Part shown: positions 1-5,677 of the stretch, one piece after another
Layout: every line of letters begins with the position of its first letter
Numbering within the stretch: position 1 is the stretch's first letter
Translations under genes and position numbers: made by a program
Source: a virus
Virus record (IMG/VR): IMGVR_UViG_3300031746_000155
Coordinates: 1-25,639 of that record
Length of the DNA: 25,639 nucleotides
Reading direction: 5' to 3' (one strand)
The notes under the pieces: model-generated
Told to the model about the DNA's origin: nothing
Database searches by the model: none
Seen by the model: only the letters and a program-made list of their open reading frames with translations

Positions 1-2
1 GG

Positions 3-1373
3 GAGATCCTGGAATCGGTCCTCAAGTACGAAAAGACGGCTGTCCGGGCTTGCCATAGCGTGAGCAAGACCTACACTGCGGCCGAGATCGTGGTTTGGTT
101 CTTGAACTGCATTCCGAACTCCAAGGTGATCACCACGGCGCCGACTTTCCCACAGATAAAAATGCTCCTCTGGGCGGAGATCAATGCCATCTATTCCCGG
201 AGCCGCATCGCCCTCGAAGGCGAGTGCCTGATGACCGAGATCAAAACGGTCGAGAAAGATCATTATGCCTTCGGCTTTTCTACGGACAAGCCGGCCCGGG
301 CCGAAGGCTGGCACGCGCCGGCGATCCTCTTCATCTTCGATGAGGCCAAGGGGCTCCCTACCTGGCTATGGGATTCGGCGCGAGGCGGCATGACGGGCGG
401 CCTCTGCCGATGGCTCGCTATCAGCACGACGGATGGTGTTCAGGTAGGGGAGCCCTTTCATAAGATCTTCAGCACCGAGACGAGCGATTGGAACCGGATC
501 CACATCTCGGCCTTCCATTCACCGTACATTACGGGCGAGAAGTTTAGGTCGATCGAGATCCCGGATCCGAAGCGCCCCGATATTTTCCGCGTTAAGTGGA
601 TAGGGCCGGCCGCACTCGCCTACCAACTCGCAAGCCCGAAATGGATTGAAGAATGCCGGAAGGAATGGGGCGAGGAGTCCATCCTTTATCAGACCAAGGT
701 CCTGGGCGAGATCACGGACGCAAGCGCCGACTCGATCATTAAACTCAGCCAGGTCCTGGCCATGATAAAGAATGCCGGGGACCCTGCCTTCAAAGATGAA
801 GGCCAGGAGGAGGTCGGCGTCGACGTGGCCAGGGGTGGGTCGGATGACACGGTCATGTACCGCCGCAAAGGCCTCAAGGTCACAGATAAAAAGACCCTGG
901 TCTCAAAGCAGTTACCCGAAAAGGCGAAGCTCGTCTATATCGCTAAGGAAGTGGAGCGGTTTGCTGGCTTCAATAAAACGATCCGGATCAAGGTTGATGA
1001 TACGGGGCTTGGCGGCGGGGTGACGGACATTTTGCAGGACAAGGGCTACAACGTCGTGCCTGTCAATTTCGGAGCCGAGGCCAAGGATCCCGATAAATAT
1101 CCGAATACGATCTCGGAAATGTGGTTCGAGACCGGGAAGATCATCCACGAGATCTCATGCCCGGCCAGCGACCGGCTGCAGGCCGAACTCGTGAACCGCC
1201 GGCAGAAGCAGCTCGACAAGAAGGGCCGGCGCGTTGTCGAGAGCAAGGACGAATACAAAGCCCGCGGCTTCCGGAGCCCGGATGAGGCAGACGCTTTTCT
1301 TCTCGCCTTCTACGACGCCAGACCCAAGGGCGGGGGCGGCTATGCTTCGGTCTCTAAAGAGGACTTCTACTGA
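3..1373 (+). CDS. terL: Phage terminase large subunit, 5' end outside window
   Basis: This is the ATPase/nuclease motor that cuts concatemeric phage DNA and pumps it through the portal into the prohead. The frame is open from the window edge, so the N-terminus is missing and 456 residues are visible. A P-loop-like motif (ACHSVSKT, nt 48-71) is followed by a Walker B strand ending in a DEA triad (ILFIFDEAKG, about nt 327-356). The C-terminal RNase H-like nuclease half shows GVDVARGGSDDT (near nt 819) and VDDTGLGGG (near nt 991), then a late acidic SPDEADAF motif. A GTG at nt 60 looks like a start but encodes the Val inside the P-loop, so it cannot be the true start. Its TGA overlaps the portal ATG by one base. 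The assignment is firm; the exact terminase subfamily is not. Confidence 0.93.
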   Translation, partial: EILESVLKYEKTAVRACHSVSKTYTAAEIVVWFLNCIPNSKVITTAPTFPQIKMLLWAEINAIYSRSRIALEGECLMTEIKTVEKDHYAFGFSTDKPARAEGWHAPAILFIFDEAKGLPTWLWDSARGGMTGGLCRWLAISTTDGVQVGEPFHKIFSTETSDWNRIHISAFHSPYITGEKFRSIEIPDPKRPDIFRVKWIGPAALAYQLASPKWIEECRKEWGEESILYQTKVLGEITDASADSIIKLSQVLAMIKNAGDPAFKDEGQEEVGVDVARGGSDDTVMYRRKGLKVTDKKTLVSKQLPEKAKLVYIAKEVERFAGFNKTIRIKVDDTGLGGGVTDILQDKGYNVVPVNFGAEAKDPDKYPNTISEMWFETGKIIHEISCPASDRLQAELVNRRQKQLDKKGRRVVESKDEYKARGFRSPDEADAFLLAFYDARPKGGGGYASVSKEDFY

Positions 1374-2845
1374 TGGACATCAAGAATCTCATCCCGGGAC
1401 GAAAACGCGCGGCCGAGCTGCAGGCCATGCGGAGCGAGCTGAATGAAGTCAAGGAACTGGCCCATCTCCAGGGCCTGCTCATTGACGACATCACGACCGC
1501 GACCACAGCGGGGAAGCAGACCTATGTCGGGAATAACTACCAGACCTACATGGCCGTCATCAAAGAACTCGCCAAGAAGTATGAGGGCAAGGCCGAGTGG
1601 GGTGTGCTCCAGACGGGCAACATTATCGACGTTCGATCCGCCTTCATCATCGGTCAGGGAATAAAAATCGCCCCAAAGGATCCGGCGGATAAGGCGTTCA
1701 AGGGATCGAAGGAAGAAGAGTTCATAAAGAAATTCATCGACTTCAACGACCTCGACCGCGAATTAAGCCAGGAGCTAGCCAAGGAAGCTGAGATCGAGGG
1801 CTGCATCTTATTCGAGCTCGTTTGGGACGATAAGGCGCAGTGTGTTTTTCTGAATTATATCAGTCGCGTCGATACGAATTACAAAATTGAGACGGACCCG
1901 CGGGATAAATTCGATTATAAAGAAGCCACATGGCAGCCAGAGGGGTCATCTGTCCCGAGCATCCTGAAAGAAGAGCGGTTCGTCTACTCACGCTTTGGCG
2001 GCCGGATCCATAAGCCGAATGAACCCTACCCCACGGTGGGGAAAGCCTTGAACGAGATCGACGGCATCTCCAGGGCCCTCCGGGATTGGCGGGAGATCAA
2101 TCATCTTTTCACGGCTCCGGTGCCCGTAATCGAAGCTGAGGACGCAGAGGCGGCTAAGGCAATTGATGCCGTGCTTGGCAGCCTCAATTGGAAGATTAGA
2201 AAACAAATCATTCTTGCAAGGGCCAAACTTACTTTTGCTCAGCCGAATCTCCAGGGCGGAAGCGAAGCTCTCGAAAAAGAGATCACGACCTTGGCCAAGA
2301 TGATCAGCGGCACCACGGGTACGCCTGTTCATTTCCTTGGGCTGCCTGATCTCATGAGCAACCGGGCGACGGCCGACAACCTCATGGAGCTCGTATCGGC
2401 CTCAACGTCCAAAGGGCGACAGATTTGGATCGGGACCTATGAGGAAATGATCAAGAAGGCGATGGAGATCTATAACGCCAATAGCGCCTTGACCGCATTG
2501 AACCCGGAGCGATTCAAGGTTTCGATTCCGTTTGTTACGGCCGAGGCTTGGCAGCGCATTAAGGATATCTGGTTACCGGCTTATCTGGCCAACGCGATCA
2601 CCCTTGAGACCTTCCTTGCCCAGATCCCCGGGATCATCGCCGAGGAAGAAGCCGCGGCGGTCCAGGCAAAAGAGGCCGATGACTTTCAACGGTTTCTGCC
2701 CAGGATGGATAACCTTAATCCCGCCGGTAATCAAAACCCGGCTGGCAACCTGAATCCTTCCAGCAATCTGAAGAACGCCAACGAACAGGTCAAAAATTAT
2801 AAAAAAGACCCGGGCGCGCGTCCGGGCGCACCACAGGGAGCCTAG
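1373..2845 (+). CDS. Phage portal protein
   Basis: Portal proteins form the dodecameric ring at one capsid vertex through which DNA enters and to which the neck attaches. The 490-residue length is normal for the family. Position directly after terminase, with a one-base overlap (TGATG), is the classic order. Recognisable portal features are the helical wing region, a segment containing GTPVHFLGLPDLMSNRATA near residues 315-335, and the following long helix with SASTSKGRQIW. Several portal families (SPP1 gp6-like, Mu gp29-like) share this organisation and I cannot choose between them by eye. The C-terminus is low complexity with Asn/Pro/Gly repeats, then a Lys/Pro-rich tail, which is probably disordered. 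Function is assigned from both sequence character and context. Confidence 0.85.
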   Translation: MDIKNLIPGRKRAAELQAMRSELNEVKELAHLQGLLIDDITTATTAGKQTYVGNNYQTYMAVIKELAKKYEGKAEWGVLQTGNIIDVRSAFIIGQGIKIAPKDPADKAFKGSKEEEFIKKFIDFNDLDRELSQELAKEAEIEGCILFELVWDDKAQCVFLNYISRVDTNYKIETDPRDKFDYKEATWQPEGSSVPSILKEERFVYSRFGGRIHKPNEPYPTVGKALNEIDGISRALRDWREINHLFTAPVPVIEAEDAEAAKAIDAVLGSLNWKIRKQIILARAKLTFAQPNLQGGSEALEKEITTLAKMISGTTGTPVHFLGLPDLMSNRATADNLMELVSASTSKGRQIWIGTYEEMIKKAMEIYNANSALTALNPERFKVSIPFVTAEAWQRIKDIWLPAYLANAITLETFLAQIPGIIAEEEAAAVQAKEADDFQRFLPRMDNLNPAGNQNPAGNLNPSSNLKNANEQVKNYKKDPGARPGAPQGA

Positions 2846-2846
2846 A

Positions 2847-3065
2847 ATGGAAATCAATAAGAACGTTATCACCATGAGTCAGGTCCAGATCCCTGAGCCC
2901 GAGAAGCGAGGAAGGCCTCCGGTCCTGACGACAAATACTATCCAGCCCCATGAGTTTCCGAAGGGCGAGAAGCCGACCGGACCCCCGTCGCCTATGATCA
3001 CGACTGAGAACGTGGAAGAGATGCGGAAGCAGGCTCTCACGTCCAAGAAGGCGAAGGCGAAGTAA
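2847..3065 (+). CDS. Small Pro/Lys-rich protein of unknown function
   Basis: This 72-residue protein lies between portal and protease. The ATG is one base after the portal stop, with GGGAG about 8 bases upstream, so start and expression look real. The sequence has a proline-rich middle (KRGRPPVL, GPPSP) and a lysine-rich end (SKKAKAK) with no hydrophobic core, suggesting a largely disordered polypeptide. KRGRPP resembles an AT-hook core, but one such tripeptide is weak evidence for DNA binding. It could be a capsid-associated or accessory assembly protein. I do not recognise a family. Confidence 0.6.
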   Translation: MEINKNVITMSQVQIPEPEKRGRPPVLTTNTIQPHEFPKGEKPTGPPSPMITTENVEEMRKQALTSKKAKAK

Positions 3066-3069
3066 CGCG

Positions 3070-4191
3070 ATGAAAATCCAAGCCCGAGTCCTGGCGATGG
3101 CCGAAGCGGATGTCCTCGGGATGATCTCCCCGCGGACGATCCGGGACATCAAGCGCGAGGATCCGAATCCCAAGCTTATGGCCTTTGTTGTGGGCCAAGA
3201 GGGAGAGGCGCGGCCGAAGGTTGTGGGCCTGGGCGCGACGATCCAGCGATGGTTCCGTTCAGCGATCGAGGCCCTGACCGACCGGCTTCCCCTGGGTATT
3301 GCTGCCTATCACGACCATGCTCAAACCAACGACGCGGCCGGCCGGCAGCCGATCGGTGAGATTGTGGGCAAGGCGCTGCGGCACATCGAGGGCGCGTTGT
3401 CCGCGATCGCCGTGGCCTACATCTATCCGGCCTTCCGTGCCCTGAATCTCGACGTCGCTTCGATCGAGGCAAATATCTTGATCCCACAGGATGCCTGTCA
3501 GTTCGATGTGACGGATGTCGATATCAAAGAAGTTACCGGAGTCGCCCTGGGCTACTCCGCGAACCATAGCCCGGCGTTCCCGGGAGCGACGCTTCTCGCG
3601 CAGCTCCAGGCATTCGCCGAGAAAGAAACCCCAAAAGGAGAAACAATCATGACCCTGGAAGAAATCAAAAAGGCGATCCAGGAGAACAAGCTCCAGCCCT
3701 CGGATGTCTTTGCATCCCAAGTCCTTATCTCCGATGCCGTCGTGCAAGAGCGCATCGAAGACATGAAGGACAACCTAAAGATGGCGGGCATCCGCAAACT
3801 GCGGGAATCCGAGGAGAAGGTTGTGGCGCTCGAAGCCGAGAAGAAAACCTTGGCCGAAAAGCTGAGCGGGCATGAGAAAACAATCGTCAAAACCCAAGCC
3901 AAGGAAGCGTTCGACGCCATGCTCAATGAACGCCCGAAGCTAAAAGAGGATGCGCGTCTCTTGAAGTACGTCACCAAGGCTTTCGACCGCTTCCAGCCCG
4001 GGGATGCCGCCAAGCTCAAAGACGAACTGAACAAGTTTGTCGACGACCAGGTCAAGGAATACCAGGACCTGTTCGGTGAGCCCAAGCCCGGCGACAAGGG
4101 GAAGGCTGCGGGCAAGCCCGAGCCGGATGCCGGCGGCGACACAGGAGACGATCTCCTCAATCCCAAGAACAACGATTTAATCCCCCAGTAA
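3070..4191 (+). CDS. Prohead protease fused to scaffold domain
   Basis: The 373-residue protein lies where the capsid maturation protease is expected. The first 193 residues look like a compact protease domain. An AYHDHA segment (near residue 80) followed by PIGEIVG and then ALSAIAVAY fits the His ... Ser layout of assemblin-like prohead proteases, but the catalytic residues are inferred. From residue 194 the protein changes character to a charged, helical, coiled-coil-like region (about 215-345) with an acidic Gly/Pro-rich tail, typical of scaffolding protein. This resembles the established arrangements of lambda C/Nu3 and Mu I/Z, where a protease gene contains the scaffold gene in the same frame. 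A strong internal ribosome site supports that. The protease would cleave scaffold and capsid N-termini during maturation. Confidence 0.65.
   Translation: MKIQARVLAMAEADVLGMISPRTIRDIKREDPNPKLMAFVVGQEGEARPKVVGLGATIQRWFRSAIEALTDRLPLGIAAYHDHAQTNDAAGRQPIGEIVGKALRHIEGALSAIAVAYIYPAFRALNLDVASIEANILIPQDACQFDVTDVDIKEVTGVALGYSANHSPAFPGATLLAQLQAFAEKETPKGETIMTLEEIKKAIQENKLQPSDVFASQVLISDAVVQERIEDMKDNLKMAGIRKLRESEEKVVALEAEKKTLAEKLSGHEKTIVKTQAKEAFDAMLNERPKLKEDARLLKYVTKAFDRFQPGDAAKLKDELNKFVDDQVKEYQDLFGEPKPGDKGKAAGKPEPDAGGDTGDDLLNPKNNDLIPQ
3635..3651 (+). promoter_or_regulatory. Internal Shine-Dalgarno and ATG for nested scaffold
   Basis: AAGGAG at 3635-3640 lies eight bases before an in-frame ATG at 3649, inside the protease-scaffold gene and exactly at the boundary between the two domain types. 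It is a better ribosome site than that of the full-length gene at 3070, which has only a weak GAAGG stretch upstream. Confidence 0.65.
3649..4191 (+). CDS. Nested capsid scaffolding protein (internal start)
   Basis: The 180-residue product would share frame and stop with the protease-scaffold gene and start at the internal ATG preceded by AAGGAG. The translated region is rich in Glu, Lys, Ala and Leu with heptad-like helix (KVVALEAEKKTLAEKLSGHE region) and ends in a disordered acidic Gly/Pro tail, as scaffolding proteins do. Scaffold is needed in large excess over protease, and an internal strong start provides that ratio in lambda-like and Mu-like systems. Independent expression has not been shown here; the inference rests on the ribosome site and the domain boundary. 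Confidence 0.6.
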   Translation: MTLEEIKKAIQENKLQPSDVFASQVLISDAVVQERIEDMKDNLKMAGIRKLRESEEKVVALEAEKKTLAEKLSGHEKTIVKTQAKEAFDAMLNERPKLKEDARLLKYVTKAFDRFQPGDAAKLKDELNKFVDDQVKEYQDLFGEPKPGDKGKAAGKPEPDAGGDTGDDLLNPKNNDLIPQ

Positions 4192-4202
4192 AAAGGGGGA
4201 TT
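4179..4202 (+). repeat. Perfect hairpin overlapping the scaffold stop codon
   Basis: AATCCCCC (4179-4186) and GGGGGATT (4195-4202) form an 8-bp perfect stem around the loop AGTAAAAA, which includes the TAA stop of the protease-scaffold gene. No T-run follows, so this is not a standard terminator. It sits just before the strong ribosome site of the decoration protein gene and could stabilise or process the abundant capsid mRNA. Confidence 0.5.
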
Positions 4203-4221
4203 GGTCATTAGGAGGTAACAC

Positions 4222-4587
4222 ATGACCATCAGCGGAATTCAACTCCGATGCGGTCCCGAGGGCACGGCCGGTATGACCGTTACTCTCGGCGGGACCGTGG
4301 TTGCCGGCGCGCTCTCCAAGATCGGGGACACCGTCGGCGTCTATTTTGAGGGCGGCGATTCGGGCGACGTCGTCTCGTTCGTCTACCGGGCCAAGAAAGT
4401 CCTGCTTCCCAAGGACGCGGGCTCGGCTGAGGCCATCGCCCAGGGTGCCAAGGTCTACTACAACAACGTGACGGGCAAGGTCACGGGCAACGCTGGTGCT
4501 CTTGGCGTTTGCGGACGCTGCATCGAGGCTGCCGTGGCCCTGGCTACGACCGTGCTCGTTGATTTCAACGGCGCCGCGGCCGCGTGA
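4222..4587 (+). CDS. DUF2190-type capsid decoration/cement protein
   Basis: This 121-residue, Gly/Ala/Val-rich, beta-type protein lies immediately before the major capsid gene. The pattern KVLLPKDAGSAEAIAQGAKVYYNNVTGKVT followed by GVCGRCIEAA and a closing VLVDFNG strand matches my knowledge of the DUF2190 family, which is encoded beside major capsid genes and thought to stabilise the shell from outside. (The family was once mislabelled as a phage recombinase.) The start ATG has a consensus AGGAGGT at 4210-4216, six bases upstream, as expected for a high-copy virion protein. Its TGA is 11 bases before the preferred capsid ATG, and its end carries that gene's context. Confidence 0.75.
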   Translation: MTISGIQLRCGPEGTAGMTVTLGGTVVAGALSKIGDTVGVYFEGGDSGDVVSFVYRAKKVLLPKDAGSAEAIAQGAKVYYNNVTGKVTGNAGALGVCGRCIEAAVALATTVLVDFNGAAAA

Positions 4588-4588
4588 C

Positions 4589-4601
4589 GGAGGACACCAT
4601 G
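4589..4601 (+). promoter_or_regulatory. Ribosome site that fixes the capsid start
   Basis: GGAGG at 4589-4593 with five bases before ATG 4599. An upstream in-frame GTG at 4584 overlaps the previous stop and would place this ribosome site inside the coding sequence, so ATG 4599 is preferred. Confidence 0.7.
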
Positions 4602-5603
4602 AAAAAAATATTCAGCAGCTTCGGTAAGATCGATTTCGCCACCAAGGAAGGGCGGGACAAGATCTTCGCGGCTCTCCAGTATTTCGCCTCGAACAAACGG
4701 GCGGAGGCTGAGGCCAAGAAGGTTGCGGCCGCTATGGAGGCCTTCGGCGCCGCGGGCGATTTCCCCGATGCGGCCCGGCAGGTGATCGAGAAGTTCCATG
4801 CCATTCCGGCCTACGACATGGGCTACCAGGAGATCTTCGACATCCGGGACTTCACGGGCACCAACGAGTCCGGGTTCGATATCCTGGACGTTGAGGATGG
4901 CCTGGCCTTCCGCAAGGTCCCCGGGGGCGAAAAGGTCCACATCTTCAAAATGGCGGGCACCAAGGCGACCGTCGACTTCGACATCTACGGCGGCGGCCTG
5001 GGCTGGATGCGGACCCTCATCGACGACAAGAAGTACTGGACCCTGGAGGACAACGCCGTGGCCTTCGTGAATAAGGCCTACGAGAACAAGGCGGCCGCGT
5101 ACTATGCGCTGGTGGAGGCCGTTGGCGCCGGGCACAATATCGCTTGGCAGAATCCTGATCCGGCTACTCTGGCAAACACGGTCGAGACCTACACAGCCAA
5201 CAGGGACGCCCAGACGCTCAACAAGGCGGCCGAGACGATCCTCCTGGCCATCAAAGCCAAGGGTTACGGCGTGACGCTCCAGAACGCGAGTTTCCTCGTT
5301 CCGTGCCCTATCCAGCTCGTTGGCCGGCTCAACAAGGCCCTGGGGCTGATGCTTCAGGGATTCGCCGGTTCACCCAGCCAGATCGCTTACAAGTTCCGCC
5401 TTCTCCCCACCACCATGTTCGCCACGACCACCGCTTACTATGTCTGCATCCCCAAGATCAAAGCCAAAGCCGGCGACAGGATGAACCTCACGATCTTCAA
5501 CAAGTTCGATGAGGAATCCTACAGCGACATCGCCGTCGGCTGGTTCCGGCATGGCGGAGCCATCGGTGATCAGGATCAGTTCGCGAGGTGCGCGATCAGC
5601 TGA
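4599..5603 (+). CDS. Major capsid protein (HK97 fold)
   Basis: The 334-residue product is of usual length for an HK97-fold major head protein. An N-terminal charged helical segment (residues about 10-50, Lys/Glu/Ala-rich) is followed by a region with IPAYDMGYQEIFDIRDFTG and strand-rich segments such as KVHIFKMAGTKATVDFDIYG. A long alpha segment then leads to a C-terminal domain ending in GWFRHGGAIGDQDQFARC. Position after protease/scaffold and decoration protein, plus a strong ribosome site and a terminator immediately after, all fit the most abundant virion protein. I did not recognise a specific named subfamily. Confidence 0.85.
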   Translation: MKKIFSSFGKIDFATKEGRDKIFAALQYFASNKRAEAEAKKVAAAMEAFGAAGDFPDAARQVIEKFHAIPAYDMGYQEIFDIRDFTGTNESGFDILDVEDGLAFRKVPGGEKVHIFKMAGTKATVDFDIYGGGLGWMRTLIDDKKYWTLEDNAVAFVNKAYENKAAAYYALVEAVGAGHNIAWQNPDPATLANTVETYTANRDAQTLNKAAETILLAIKAKGYGVTLQNASFLVPCPIQLVGRLNKALGLMLQGFAGSPSQIAYKFRLLPTTMFATTTAYYVCIPKIKAKAGDRMNLTIFNKFDEESYSDIAVGWFRHGGAIGDQDQFARCAIS

Positions 5604-5636
5604 GGCAAGGGAGGTCTTTTTTAGTACGTAAGAGGT

Positions 5637-5673
5637 AAAGCGGCGGGAGGTAATCCCTCCCGCCAGCTTTTTT
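5637..5673 (+). terminator. Strong rho-independent terminator after capsid gene
   Basis: GGCGGGAGG (5642-5650) pairs perfectly with CCTCCCGCC (5656-5664) across a TAATC loop. Beyond a single bulged A (5665), AAAGC (5637-5641) pairs with GCTTT, and a run of six T follows (5668-5673). This would stop or strongly attenuate transcription leaving the capsid gene. The next start codon is only five bases beyond the T-run, so the terminator effectively separates the head genes from the metabolic cassette. The 5' arm contains GGGAGGT, a ribosome-site-like sequence that would be sequestered when folded. Confidence 0.88.
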
Positions 5674-5677
5674 CGTC

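Noticed and set aside
60-62. GTG as the terminase start
   Set aside because: It encodes the Val within the P-loop and the frame is open to the window edge, so the gene begins upstream.
2847-3065. AT-hook DNA-binding protein
   Set aside because: Only one KRGRPP-like stretch occurs, which is common by chance in Lys/Pro-rich disordered proteins.
4179-4202. Hairpin as a rho-independent terminator
   Set aside because: The stem is good but no T-run follows, and the next gene is only 20 bases away with its ribosome site in between.
4584-4598. GTG start of the major capsid protein
   Set aside because: It overlaps the previous stop and would put the GGAGG ribosome site within the gene; ATG 4599 has correct spacing.
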